Shown here: positions 35,815-45,049 of the stretch, piece by piece
How the letters are laid out: each line of letters begins with the position of its first letter
Numbering within the stretch: the stretch's first letter is position 1
DNA from: an uncultured SAR86 cluster bacterium
GTDB taxonomy: Bacteria; Pseudomonadota; Gammaproteobacteria; Magnimaribacterales; AG-339-G14
Direction of reading: 5' to 3'
Assembly: GCA_902594855.1 (NCBI GenBank)
Contig: CACJNS010000005.1
Span: 1 to 54,344 of the forward strand
Length of the DNA stretch: 54,344 bases
Program-made: the position numbers and the translations under genes
Notes under the pieces: model-generated
Database searches by the model: none
Told to the model about the DNA's origin: nothing
What the model saw: only the letters and a program-made list of their open reading frames with translations

Positions 35815-37470
35815 CTACATATTTGGATAGTTAGGACCACCCATGCCTTCAGGGGTTATCCAAACTATGTTTTGGCTAGGGTCTTTGATATCACAAGTTT
35901 TACAATGAACACAATTTTGAGCATTTATTTGAAATTTGTGTTCTCCGTCTTTCTCTACAACCTCATAGACACCAGCTGGACAGTATCTTTGAGCCGGCTC
36001 ATCATAAGTCGGTAGATTTACATTTATGGGAATAGAAGAATCTTTGAGAGTTAAGTGACAAGGTTGATCCTCTTCATGATTGGTATTTGAAAGAAAAACA
36101 GAAGATAGTTTATCAAAGCTAATTTTTCCATCCGGTTTTGGATAATCAATTTTTTCACACTCACTTGCTTTTTTCATACATGCATAGTCAGGTGTTTTAT
36201 GAGTCAATGTGAATGGATAACGACCTCTAAATAAGAATTGCTCGATAGCCATTAAAATTCCTCCAATCCACGTTCCATATTTATGGAGAAGAGGTGTCAT
36301 ATTTCTTGATTTATACAAATCAGTTTGTATCCAGGATGAATCAAATGTTTCTTCATAAGTCTCTAAATCAGCATTTAGATTACTATTTTGAATTGCATCA
36401 AATACTGTTTCTGCAGCAAGCATTCCAGACTTCATTGCTGTGTGAGTTCCCTTAATCTTGGTGAAAACCATTGTTCCAGCATTATCACCGACAATAAGTC
36501 CACCAGGAAAAGTCATTTTTGGTCTAGATTGATAACCTCCTTTGATGAGAGCTCTAGCTCCATAAGCTACTCTTGTTCCATTCTCCAGGATCTTTTTTAT
36601 ATCTTTATGTTGTTTCCATTGTTGGAACTCATCAAACGGACTTAAATGTGGATTTGAATAATCGAGAGGAACAACAAGGCCTATATAGACCTGATTATTC
36701 TCTCCATGGTAAAAATATGAACCAGCTTTTGATTTACTCGGCCAGCCAAAAGTATGCATTACAGTACCTTCTGAATGCACTTCAGCCGGGACATCCCATA
36801 CTTCTTTGAATCCAATGCCGTAATGTTGAGGATCTTTACCTTTATCTAGCTCATATTTTGCAATAAGTTTTTTCCCTAAGTGACCTCTACATCCTTCTGC
36901 AAATATTGTGTACTTGGCTCTTAATTCCATAGAGGGTTGGTAAGAAGCTTTTTTCTCACCGTCTTTAGAAATTCCCATTTCACCGGTAAGGATTCCCTTA
37001 ACAACATCGTTTTCTAATATCACATCCGCAGCTGTAAATCCTGGAAAGATCTCTACTCCTAAATTTTCTGCCTGAGTTCCAAGCCATCTACATAAGTTAG
37101 CCAGACTCATTACATAGTTGCCATGATTATTAAAATTAGGCATTAAAAAAGAGGGAAAAGGAATGTTGAATGATAAATCTTCGTTAATCAGGAATTTCAC
37201 AACATCTTTTGTTGCTGGAGAATTCAAAGGAGCTCCTTTTTCTTTCCAATCAGGAATAAGTTCATCAAGAGCTCTTGGCTCAAAACAGTTCCCTGACAAT
37301 ATGTGTGCTCCTATTTCAGATCCTTTCTCAATAAGACATACGCTTAATTCTGCACTTTTTTCAGCAGCTAATTGTTTTAACTTAATTGCAGTGGATAGGC
37401 CAGATGGACCGCCACCCACAACAACGACATCATATTCCATGACGTCTCTTTCAACTTGATTTTCTTCCAT
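35815..37470 (-). CDS. Electron transfer flavoprotein-ubiquinone oxidoreductase
   Basis: This membrane-associated flavoprotein moves electrons from reduced ETF to ubiquinone. The 551 aa sequence starts the FAD site with VVVVGGGPSGLSTAIKL, and has IEKGSEIGAHILSGN, the quinone-binding hydrophobic segment around LFRGRYPFTL, and a C-terminal 4Fe-4S site: Cys in RYCPAGVYEV plus CVHCKTCD. It is divergent from etfBA across 103 bases that hold an inverted repeat. With the acyl-CoA dehydrogenases at 45050 and 46262 it makes a full beta-oxidation electron route. Confidence 0.96.
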   Translation of the reverse strand: MEENQVERDVMEYDVVVVGGGPSGLSTAIKLKQLAAEKSAELSVCLIEKGSEIGAHILSGNCFEPRALDELIPDWKEKGAPLNSPATKDVVKFLINEDLSFNIPFPSFLMPNFNNHGNYVMSLANLCRWLGTQAENLGVEIFPGFTAADVILENDVVKGILTGEMGISKDGEKKASYQPSMELRAKYTIFAEGCRGHLGKKLIAKYELDKGKDPQHYGIGFKEVWDVPAEVHSEGTVMHTFGWPSKSKAGSYFYHGENNQVYIGLVVPLDYSNPHLSPFDEFQQWKQHKDIKKILENGTRVAYGARALIKGGYQSRPKMTFPGGLIVGDNAGTMVFTKIKGTHTAMKSGMLAAETVFDAIQNSNLNADLETYEETFDSSWIQTDLYKSRNMTPLLHKYGTWIGGILMAIEQFLFRGRYPFTLTHKTPDYACMKKASECEKIDYPKPDGKISFDKLSSVFLSNTNHEEDQPCHLTLKDSSIPINVNLPTYDEPAQRYCPAGVYEVVEKDGEHKFQINAQNCVHCKTCDIKDPSQNIVWITPEGMGGPNYPNM

Positions 37471-37490
37471 ACCTACTTATGTATCTGAGT

Positions 37491-37530
37491 ATTCTAAAGA
37501 CTTACTTTCAAGTAGCAAATCCTTTAGAAT
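37491..37530. promoter_or_regulatory. Inverted repeat between ETF-QO and etfBA (operator candidate)
   Basis: ATTCTAAAG (37491-37499) and CTTTAGAAT (37522-37530) form a perfect 9-base inverted repeat. Nested inside are TACTT (37503-37507) and AAGTA (37510-37514). It is central in the 103-base divergent gap, where a regulator could control both transcription units. A transcribed hairpin is the alternative. Confidence 0.5.
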
Positions 37531-37539
37531 ATGTAGTTC

Positions 37540-37567
37540 TTGTAATATTCCGCCTTAACACTATATA
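37540..37567 (+). promoter_or_regulatory. Putative etfB promoter, leaderless
   Basis: TTGTAA (37540-37545) and TATATA (37562-37567) are 16 bases apart; the -10 ends 6 bases before the etfB ATG at 37574. No Shine-Dalgarno precedes the ATG. TATAAA (37564-37569) is an overlapping alternative that would put the start inside the gene. Confidence 0.5.
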
Positions 37568-37573
37568 AAAATT

Positions 37574-38326
37574 ATGAAAATTTTAGTTCCAATAAAGAGA
37601 GTTGTTGATTACAACGTTAAAGTTAGGCCAAAAGCTGATGAATCGGGCGTTGACTTAAATAACGTAAAAATGGCTATTAATCCTTTTTGCGAGATTGCTG
37701 TAGAAGAAGCTGTCAGATTAAAAGAGGGAGGTACTGCTACTGAGATAATTGCTGTGACAGTAGGGTCTTCAGCTTCTCAAGAACAATTAAGAACTGCCTT
37801 AGCCCTCGGTGCCGACAGAGCTATTTTGGTAGAAACTGACATTGAGGTTGAACCTTTAGCTATTGCAAAACTTTTAAAAGGAGTTGTTGAAAAAGAGTCT
37901 CCAGACTTAGTAATACTGGGTAAGCAAGCTATAGATGGTGATAATAACCAAACCTCTCAAATGTTGGCAGCTCTTACTGGGTATGCTCAAGCAACATTTG
38001 CCTCTGAATTAAAAATTGAAGGAGAAAAGGCTCTTGTAACGAGAGAAGTTGATGGTGGTTTGCAAACAATTTCTGTCAATCTTCCTTGTATAGTATCTAC
38101 AGACTTAAGGTTGAACGAACCAAGATATGCTTCTTTACCGAATATCATGAAGGCAAAGCAAAAACCTCTCGATGTAATAGAGGCTGGATCTTTAGGAGTA
38201 GATATTGAGCCAAGGAATAAAACTTTAAAAGTTTCTCCTCCTCCAGTTAGAGAAGCTGGAATAATTGTAGAAACTGTAGATGATTTAGTAGATAAACTTA
38301 AAAATGAAGCAAAGGTAATAACATGA
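37574..38326 (+). CDS. etfB: Electron transfer flavoprotein beta subunit
   Basis: This 250 aa AMP-binding subunit of the ETF heterodimer accepts electrons from acyl-CoA and related dehydrogenases. It starts [20 protein letters not shown], has [40 protein letters not shown], the AMP-loop region [13 protein letters not shown], and the recognition loop before [12 protein letters not shown]. Length is standard. The etfA ATG overlaps its stop (ATGA). Confidence 0.96.
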   Translation: MKILVPIKRVVDYNVKVRPKADESGVDLNNVKMAINPFCEIAVEEAVRLKEGGTATEIIAVTVGSSASQEQLRTALALGADRAILVETDIEVEPLAIAKLLKGVVEKESPDLVILGKQAIDGDNNQTSQMLAALTGYAQATFASELKIEGEKALVTREVDGGLQTISVNLPCIVSTDLRLNEPRYASLPNIMKAKQKPLDVIEAGSLGVDIEPRNKTLKVSPPPVREAGIIVETVDDLVDKLKNEAKVIT

Positions 38327-39249
38327 GCATACTTGTAATAGCTGAACACGATAATGAAGAAATTAAAGCATCAACTAATAATGTTGTAACTGCTGCAACT
38401 AATCTGGAAGGCGATATTCACGTTCTTGTTGCCGGATCAAATTGTTCTGGAGCAAAAGATCAAGCTGCAAAGATATCTGGAGTAGCAAAAGTATTAGTAG
38501 CAGATTCTCCAGAATACGAGCATTGTCTCGCTGAGAATATTGCAGACCTAATTGTTGCAATTTCTGCTGACTACAGTTATATCCTTTCCCCAGCAACAAC
38601 TAATGGTAAAAATTACATGCCAAGAGTTTCCGCTCTTTTAGATGTCGCTCAAATTTCTGATATCACCGCAATTGAGTCTAGCGATACCTTTGAGAGACCA
38701 ATTTATGCTGGAAATTGTATTGCAACCGTTCAAAACAGCGACTCAAAAAAAGTCATCACTGTTAGAACGACTGCTTTTGATGCCGCACAAAATGATGGAA
38801 GTGCTGAGGTTGTTGATCTTCAAGAAAGCCATAACCTTGGAATATCAGAGTTCATAAAAGAAGAAATTGCTGAGTCAGATAGACCTGAATTAACTTCTGC
38901 AGATGTAATTATTTCTGGTGGCAGAGGCATGCAAAATGGAGATAATTTTAAAATTCTGGAATCTGTAGCTGATAAATTAGGTGCTGCTATAGGTGCTTCA
39001 AGAGCAGCAGTAGATTCTGGTTTTGTTCCGAATGATTACCAAGTTGGACAAACAGGAAAAATTGTTGCACCAAACCTATACATAGCCGTTGGAATATCAG
39101 GAGCTATTCAACATTTAGCAGGAATGAAGGATAGTAAAGTTATTGTAGCGATTAATAAAGATGAGGACGCACCTATATTTCAAGTAGCAGATTATGGGCT
39201 GGTTGCTGACTTATTTACAGCTGTCCCTGAACTTGATGCAAAACTTTAA
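38323..39249 (+). CDS. etfA: Electron transfer flavoprotein alpha subunit
   Basis: This 308 aa FAD-carrying subunit of ETF starts [16 protein letters not shown]. The C-terminal FAD domain shows [59 protein letters not shown] and [17 protein letters not shown]. All are family-typical contacts with FAD. It is coupled to etfB by a 4-base overlap and to nfuA by a 1-base overlap (TAATG). Confidence 0.97.
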   Translation: MSILVIAEHDNEEIKASTNNVVTAATNLEGDIHVLVAGSNCSGAKDQAAKISGVAKVLVADSPEYEHCLAENIADLIVAISADYSYILSPATTNGKNYMPRVSALLDVAQISDITAIESSDTFERPIYAGNCIATVQNSDSKKVITVRTTAFDAAQNDGSAEVVDLQESHNLGISEFIKEEIAESDRPELTSADVIISGGRGMQNGDNFKILESVADKLGAAIGASRAAVDSGFVPNDYQVGQTGKIVAPNLYIAVGISGAIQHLAGMKDSKVIVAINKDEDAPIFQVADYGLVADLFTAVPELDAKL

Positions 39250-39839
39250 TGTCAAATATTGTTGAAATCACAGAGGGCGCAGAAGAATATTTAGGTAATC
39301 TTCTAAAAGATTCTGAAGAAAAAGACACGAACATAAGAATCTTTGTTTCCGATCCTGGTTCTAATAGGGCAGAAACTTGCATAGTTTATTGCAAACCAGG
39401 CGAACAAGACCCAACTGATTTTTCTCAAACCTATAAATCATTTAATGTTTTTCTAGATGAGAAAAGTCTTCCATACCTAGAGGATGCTAAAGTTGATTAC
39501 CATCCAGATAAATTTGGAGGTCAACTGACAATTAGAGCACCGAAATCAAAAACTCCATTTTTATCGGATGAAAGCTCCATTGAAGACAAGATTAATTTTT
39601 ATTTACATAGTGAAATTAATCCTGCATTAGCATCGCACGGAGGAGAGGTTAGTCTGGTTGAAGTTCTTGATGACAATAAAGCGGTTCTTCAATTCGGTGG
39701 CGGTTGTCAGGGTTGCAGCATGATTGACGTCACGCTAAAAGATGGCGTTGAAAAAACTCTTATAGAAAATGTACCTGAAATTACCGGAATCATAGATTCA
39801 ACTGATCATTCACATACAGAAAACGCTTATTTTAAATAA
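39249..39839 (+). CDS. nfuA: Fe-S carrier NfuA
   Basis: This 196 aa scaffold/carrier delivers 4Fe-4S clusters to client enzymes. The N-terminal A-type-like domain (about 1-95, degenerate in cysteines) is followed by the NifU-type domain (about 110-185) with the cluster motif GGGCQGCSMIDVTLKDGVE. It is co-transcribed after etfA, and a nearby client could be ETF-QO, which needs a 4Fe-4S cluster; that link is inference. Confidence 0.95.
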   Translation: MSNIVEITEGAEEYLGNLLKDSEEKDTNIRIFVSDPGSNRAETCIVYCKPGEQDPTDFSQTYKSFNVFLDEKSLPYLEDAKVDYHPDKFGGQLTIRAPKSKTPFLSDESSIEDKINFYLHSEINPALASHGGEVSLVEVLDDNKAVLQFGGGCQGCSMIDVTLKDGVEKTLIENVPEITGIIDSTDHSHTENAYFK

Positions 39840-39841
39840 TC

Positions 39842-41248
39842 ATGCCTGAAAAGAATGTCTCATATGTTTTCAATGACACTGAGACAACGGGTTTAAACAT
39901 CAATTTTTCTCAAATTATCCAAATTGGGTCAATTTTAACGTCTGAAAATTTTGATCAAATTGATACTATTGATGATGAATGTCAAATTTTGCCATGGATA
40001 GTTCCAGATCCGGGAGCTTATTTCACTCATAAAAAGATTTCTACTCTTAATTCAAATTGCAACAAGACTCATTACGATCTGATAAAAGAGATCCACTCAA
40101 CTTGGCTGCAATGGTCAGATTCTTCGAATTTGGTTCACATAACCTATAACGGTCACAAGTTTGATGAGGAATTGCTTAGACGACAATTCTATTGGTATTT
40201 ATTGGATCCATATATAACTAATACAAATAATAATGGTAGAGCAGATATGTATGTATTGTTTCAGTTATTAGCAAACTTTTATTCTGATGAAATTAAAACA
40301 GGTAAAAATGAAAATGGTGATTTAAGCCTCAAACTAAGTGATTTAGCAGAAGCAAATGGTATTTCTGCTGAAGGAGCACATGATGCTTTAGAGGACTGTA
40401 TCTTGATGGTTGAACTTGCAAAAATTATTAAGGACAAGGCTCCCGAAGCATGGAAAATTTTCATTCAAGGTTCATCTAAGAAAGGAAACTTAGATATATT
40501 AAGATCTGAAAAATTTTGCCTATTAGGTGAGGTGTTACGCAGAAATAAATACGTTTATCCTATCTACCCATGCGGACAAAATAATTCGAATCAAAATCAA
40601 ATAATTGTTTGTGATTTATATTTCAATCCAGAAGAATTATTTAAACTTAAGGATCATGAACTTTTAGAACAATTAGGAACTCAAGGCGGAGCTTTCAAAT
40701 TAGTTTCAATAAATAAAAGCATGCCAGTTACTCCGTTAAGCAGTATCTCTAAACCTTCATCATATCTTGATTTATCAATCAAAGAATTAACAAGAAGGGC
40801 AAACTTATTAAAAGAAAATTTCGAATTTTCAGAAAGACTCTCCGAACTTTTAATAAAAAAACAAAAAAGTTATCCGCCTCCAAAATATGTAGATCAAGCA
40901 ATATATCAAAGATTTCCTAGTGATTCAGATAGGCTTTGGATGGAAAAATTTCATATTTCAACTTGGCAAGATAAAACAAAATTAAAGGAAGGATTTGAAG
41001 ACAGCAGATACAGAGAATTAGCATCTAGAATTATAGCTTTAGAGAAACCCGATTTATTATCTGACGATGAAAATGAAGATTTTTCTCAATTTATTAATGA
41101 ACGATTATTCACAAAAGGACCTTGGCTAAATTTAAGTCAAGCTATACAAAAATTAGAAAAATACGATTCGGATGACTCAGATCATTTAAAGATCAAAAGC
41201 GCACTTAAAGAACATCTTCAGAACTTAGAAAAAACTAACTCGGCTTAG
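39842..41248 (+). CDS. sbcB: Exodeoxyribonuclease I
   Basis: This 468 aa 3'-5' single-strand DNA exonuclease acts in recombination and mismatch repair. The DEDD active site is seen as FNDTETTG (Exo I), HNGHKFDEELLRRQ-like YNGHKFDEELL (Exo II) and the AHDALEDC segment (Exo III). The C-terminal ExoI-specific and SH3-like domains follow, with QRFPSDSDRLWMEKFH. Length is close to E. coli (475 aa). Its 3' end overlaps the convergent csiV-like gene by 14 bases. Confidence 0.94.
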   Translation: MPEKNVSYVFNDTETTGLNINFSQIIQIGSILTSENFDQIDTIDDECQILPWIVPDPGAYFTHKKISTLNSNCNKTHYDLIKEIHSTWLQWSDSSNLVHITYNGHKFDEELLRRQFYWYLLDPYITNTNNNGRADMYVLFQLLANFYSDEIKTGKNENGDLSLKLSDLAEANGISAEGAHDALEDCILMVELAKIIKDKAPEAWKIFIQGSSKKGNLDILRSEKFCLLGEVLRRNKYVYPIYPCGQNNSNQNQIIVCDLYFNPEELFKLKDHELLEQLGTQGGAFKLVSINKSMPVTPLSSISKPSSYLDLSIKELTRRANLLKENFEFSERLSELLIKKQKSYPPPKYVDQAIYQRFPSDSDRLWMEKFHISTWQDKTKLKEGFEDSRYRELASRIIALEKPDLLSDDENEDFSQFINERLFTKGPWLNLSQAIQKLEKYDSDDSDHLKIKSALKEHLQNLEKTNSA

Positions 41249-42071
41249 TTATTAAAAGAAGTAATCCAAATTTTGGATGATCAAAATAATTAATTTCTCC
41301 TGATCTAAGTCTTCTAGATTCTTTTAATTGGAAAATAGGCATTAGCTCTTCTTCTTGTAAATTTGGCAGACTTTTCTTTTGTAATTCTAGGCCTGTATTA
41401 TTGAATAAATAACCTTCTATATTTGGATTAGTATTATCTAATTCTTCGATACTTAAGATTTCATCTTCTTGGATTTTTTCTGCTAAAAAAATCTCGATAT
41501 CAGTGTGCAAATATCTTCCTTTGTAAGGTCTTAAAAAACCATAAATCCTTGAACCTCTTTCAATACTTGAATCAATAAAGATTTCAAATGAATTATCTTT
41601 TGTTGGTATAGGTTGATACCAAGATTGTTCCCCAATGAATCTAAAGTATCTACTTCTCCTAATGAGATCCTTAAATTCTTTCATTAAATTATCGTCTCTT
41701 TTGTCTATCTGAAATATTTCTCTAGGAAACTCTCTTTTTCGAGTGATTATATTTTTTTCTATAGTCTTTTTTTGTGTTTCTTTCTTAATAAAAGGAATAT
41801 CAATGGATTGGTTTTCTTTAGGAATTTCAAAATTTGTAGGGACGATATCTAAATTTGGATATTGGAATTCATTAAGAGCAACAAAAAATCTTTCAAAATT
41901 TACTTCTGGATTCTGAAAGTTTTCTTTTAAGTCCTCATCTTTTAAATACTTAATAAAAATTAAGTCAATTCTGTACTCATCATCGCTAAGAAAATCAACA
42001 TCCAATTGATCTCGCTCAACCGAAATCAGATTAAAAGATAACAAAAGAATAAAAAAATTAGCTAGCTTCAT
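41235..42071 (-). CDS. csiV: CsiV-family protein next to mfd
   Basis: This 278 aa exported protein starts with a signal-like segment (LANFFILLLSFNLISV). It has YRIDLIFIKYL, a central LIRRSRYFRFIGEQSWYQP block and the C-terminal FQLKESRRLRSGEINYFDHPKFG, which match the CsiV family found next to mfd in other gammaproteobacteria. In Vibrio-type studies CsiV binds peptidoglycan-related partners, but its role here is unknown. Its start overlaps the mfd stop by 14 bases. Confidence 0.8.
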   Translation of the reverse strand: MKLANFFILLLSFNLISVERDQLDVDFLSDDEYRIDLIFIKYLKDEDLKENFQNPEVNFERFFVALNEFQYPNLDIVPTNFEIPKENQSIDIPFIKKETQKKTIEKNIITRKREFPREIFQIDKRDDNLMKEFKDLIRRSRYFRFIGEQSWYQPIPTKDNSFEIFIDSSIERGSRIYGFLRPYKGRYLHTDIEIFLAEKIQEDEILSIEELDNTNPNIEGYLFNNTGLELQKKSLPNLQEEELMPIFQLKESRRLRSGEINYFDHPKFGLLLLITKPS

Positions 42072-44970
42072 CTAATTTTAGGTTGGATATTATGGTTGAG
42101 AATGTATCTTGTAAAAATAAAATTGAATTATCTTCTTGAGGATTAAAAACTAATACATTGTTAGTTTTATTATCAGCCAGGATCGGAGATTCGGAATCAA
42201 ACGTACATTCAATTCTTTTATTTGTACCTATTATTCTTTTAATCATCAGCGGCATAGAAATAATCTTTAGTTTGGTGAGTTCTATAAGGTTTTGGAAAGT
42301 TGTTGAAAAAGGACCGAATCTATCAACAATTTCATCTTTTAAAATTTCCAATTCATCCAGTGTTTTACATTCTGCTAATCTTTTATACATTTCTAGTCTA
42401 AGCTCAGCTTGAGGAAGATAGTCGTTCTCTATATATGCTGGAACGTTCAAATTAATTGATGTATCTATGATTTTATCCTCATGCATACCTTTCAATAAAT
42501 GTTTAGCTTTTTTTATCATTTCACTAAAAAGATTTAAACCAACATCATGAACTAAACCGCTTTGCTTTTCTCCTAAGATTTCTCCTGCACCTCTTATTTC
42601 AAGATCCCTCATTGCTAAGGCTAGCCCAGCATTAAAGGAATCCGTTGATTGCAAAGCTGTGATTCTATCTTTTGCTTTACCTTTTATATCTTTGAATTCA
42701 TTGGTAAAAAAATATGCATATGCCTGTGTCGGAGATCTACCAACTCTTCCTCTTAATTGATGAAGTTGGGATAAGCCAAAATTATCTGCATCTTTCACTA
42801 TAAGTGTATTTGCGTTGGGAATATCTATTCCGCTTTCTATAATAGTTGTACAGACAAGGACATCAATATTTCCTTCTTTAAAATTATCTAATATTTCCTT
42901 TATCTTGAGCGGATCCATTTGACCATGAACAATATCAATATTTTTTTCAGGAAATATTTGAGTTAATTTATATTTTTCCTCTTCTAATTTATAGATTCTA
43001 TTGCAGACATAAAATGTTTGCCCACCTCTTAATGTTTCACGTCGTATTGCTTCTTTGATGAAAGACTTTGATTCTCTTGAAACAATTGTTTCAACCGGTT
43101 TTCTTCCATGAGGGGGAGATGCAATGATAGAAAAATCTTTTAAGTCAGTTAAGGCTAGATTTAATGTACGTGGAATAGGCGTCGCTGATAAATACATTAT
43201 ATCTATTTGCGCCTTTAATGATTTAATTTTTTCCTTTTGTTTAACTCCAAATTTATGTTCCTCATCAATTATCAAAAGACCAACATTATTAAAATCTAAT
43301 TTATTGTTCATTAATGCATGAGTGCCAATCACAATTATGTTAGGCTGATTTAAGATCTTTAAGTAAACATCTTTTTTTTCTTGAGTGGATAGATTTCTAG
43401 TTAATAAAACCACATCAACGTCGTATCCAGAAAATCTTTTTGTAAATGTTTCATAGTGTTGCTCTGCAAGAATTGTAGTGGGGACCATCAAACAAACTTG
43501 AAAACCATTCATGTAAGAAATATACGAAGCTCTCAATGCCATCTCCGTCTTACCGAAACCAACTTCACCGCAAATTAATCGATCCATCATTTTGGGAGAA
43601 TTGAAATCGTTTATCAGAGAGTGAGAACATTTAAGCTGATCTGGTGTGAGTTCATATGGAAAATTTTCAACAAATTTTTGAAAACCCTCTTTATTTATCT
43701 CCAATGGAGATCTTTTATAATTTGATCTTTTAGCTTCTGATTCTATTAATTCAGCAGCAAAATCATATGCTTTTTCAAATGTCTTTTGTTTTTTCTGGTT
43801 CCATTTACTCTTTCTTATTGAGTCTAATTTTATCTCGTCCATTCCAATATAAGCCGAAAGCAAATTCATAGAGTGAACAGGCAAATATATTAAATCTCCT
43901 TGATCAAATTCAATGATCAAACATTCCGTATTGTTTAATTTTTTCAATCCTCTGTAAATTCCAATTCCATGATCTAAATGAACTACTTTAGAATCAATTT
44001 CAAAAGCAATATTTTCTGTTATCGAGAATCTTTCATAGGAGTAATCGTCTTTTGTATCTATTTCATCTTTATTTTTCTGGATATTTAAAATTAAATTCTC
44101 AGAACTTAATGAAGAAATTTCATCCAATGAATTAAATAAAATTTCAGGGGGGAGGGGAGGCCTGTCTAGGTCTAATTTAAAGTCTTCATATCTCTCATTA
44201 ATTAGGTCCCAGTATTCCGATAGATATTTTTTTGCCTCATTGATATAGATAAGTTTGTAATTTTTAAAATAATCTTTAAAAAATGTTCTTTCATAAAAAA
44301 ACAAAGGTAAGTAATGTTCTAGTCCCTCCAAATTTTTACCTTTCAAAATACTATCGAATACTGGCCCGTCTGACTGAAATGTATTTCTCCAGTTTTTTTT
44401 AAAGATATTAATCGATTCGTTTGTTAATTCGTATCCTTTAGCTGCAATACACTTATATGAATCAATTTCTTTGAATGTAATTTGATCTTCATTTTTGAAA
44501 TACTTTATTGATATGACCTCATCATCAAAAAGATCAATTCTAATTGGTAGTTTTGAATTACTTGGAAAGATATCTATTACAGAACCTCTAACTGCGTATT
44601 GCCCATTCTTTACGACTAAATCTGCTCTTTCGTATCCGGAGTTAATTAAAAATTTTATTAATCTTTTTAAGTCAATTTGTTGATTTTTTGATATTTCGAA
44701 TGTTTTTTCAAAAATATACTTTTTATCAAATAAAGGTTGAATGATTGATGATGCAGTACAGGCAAGGCTAGCTTCATCCTCTATTAATGATCTAAGAGTT
44801 TCAATACGCTTACCTAAAAGCGATGGATCAGGAGAAAAATTATCATAAGGAAGAATTTCAAGATCTGTTAAAACTTCTAGATCTTCAAAAAAAGAAGGAT
44901 TAGAAACTTTATACCTCTCCAATTGGTATTTGCTTTCAAAAATTATTATATTTTTTTGATCTAAATTCAT
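42058..44970 (-). CDS. mfd: Transcription-repair coupling factor Mfd, compact form
   Basis: Mfd displaces RNA polymerase stalled at DNA lesions and recruits UvrA. This 970 aa version is about 180 residues shorter than E. coli Mfd (1148). The UvrB-like N-terminal part is present (LEILPYDNFSPD, RGSVIDIFPSNSKLPIRIDLFDDEV), as is the RNAP-interaction domain from about 325 (KVVHLDHGIGIYRGLKKL) and the translocase: GEVGFGKTEMALRA, LLIIDEEHKFGVKQKEKI, SATPIPRTLNLAL, GRVGRSPTQAYAYF. Between LDRPPLPPEIL and VVHLDHGIG only about 55 residues remain where E. coli has some 180, so domain 3 is nearly absent. Confidence 0.96.
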   Translation of the reverse strand: MNLDQKNIIIFESKYQLERYKVSNPSFFEDLEVLTDLEILPYDNFSPDPSLLGKRIETLRSLIEDEASLACTASSIIQPLFDKKYIFEKTFEISKNQQIDLKRLIKFLINSGYERADLVVKNGQYAVRGSVIDIFPSNSKLPIRIDLFDDEVISIKYFKNEDQITFKEIDSYKCIAAKGYELTNESINIFKKNWRNTFQSDGPVFDSILKGKNLEGLEHYLPLFFYERTFFKDYFKNYKLIYINEAKKYLSEYWDLINERYEDFKLDLDRPPLPPEILFNSLDEISSLSSENLILNIQKNKDEIDTKDDYSYERFSITENIAFEIDSKVVHLDHGIGIYRGLKKLNNTECLIIEFDQGDLIYLPVHSMNLLSAYIGMDEIKLDSIRKSKWNQKKQKTFEKAYDFAAELIESEAKRSNYKRSPLEINKEGFQKFVENFPYELTPDQLKCSHSLINDFNSPKMMDRLICGEVGFGKTEMALRASYISYMNGFQVCLMVPTTILAEQHYETFTKRFSGYDVDVVLLTRNLSTQEKKDVYLKILNQPNIIVIGTHALMNNKLDFNNVGLLIIDEEHKFGVKQKEKIKSLKAQIDIMYLSATPIPRTLNLALTDLKDFSIIASPPHGRKPVETIVSRESKSFIKEAIRRETLRGGQTFYVCNRIYKLEEEKYKLTQIFPEKNIDIVHGQMDPLKIKEILDNFKEGNIDVLVCTTIIESGIDIPNANTLIVKDADNFGLSQLHQLRGRVGRSPTQAYAYFFTNEFKDIKGKAKDRITALQSTDSFNAGLALAMRDLEIRGAGEILGEKQSGLVHDVGLNLFSEMIKKAKHLLKGMHEDKIIDTSINLNVPAYIENDYLPQAELRLEMYKRLAECKTLDELEILKDEIVDRFGPFSTTFQNLIELTKLKIISMPLMIKRIIGTNKRIECTFDSESPILADNKTNNVLVFNPQEDNSILFLQDTFSTIISNLKLDEAS

Positions 44971-44980
44971 TAGTTTCTGC

Positions 44981-45016
44981 TTATTAAGATCCAGCTACAT
45001 TGTGTATAATGACGTC
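44981..45016 (+). promoter_or_regulatory. Promoter of the acyl-CoA dehydrogenase pair
   Basis: A consensus TATAAT (45005-45010) with a weak TTATTA (44981-44986) 18 bases upstream predicts a start near 45017 and a 33-base leader carrying GAGGTG before the ATG at 45050. GACGTC (45011-45016) is a 6-base palindrome right after the -10, a possible operator half. Confidence 0.5.
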
Positions 45017-45049
45017 GTCTATTTTGCCCTAAACTACAGAGGTGTTTTA

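Noticed and set aside
36388-36809. Plus-strand open frames opposite the ETF-QO gene
   Set aside because: They are antisense shadows of a well-conserved enzyme, with no Shine-Dalgarno or recognisable protein.
45002-45049. Upstream GTG start for the first acyl-CoA dehydrogenase
   Set aside because: It sits in the consensus -10 box; the ATG at 45050 has a ribosome binding site and gives the family N-terminus.
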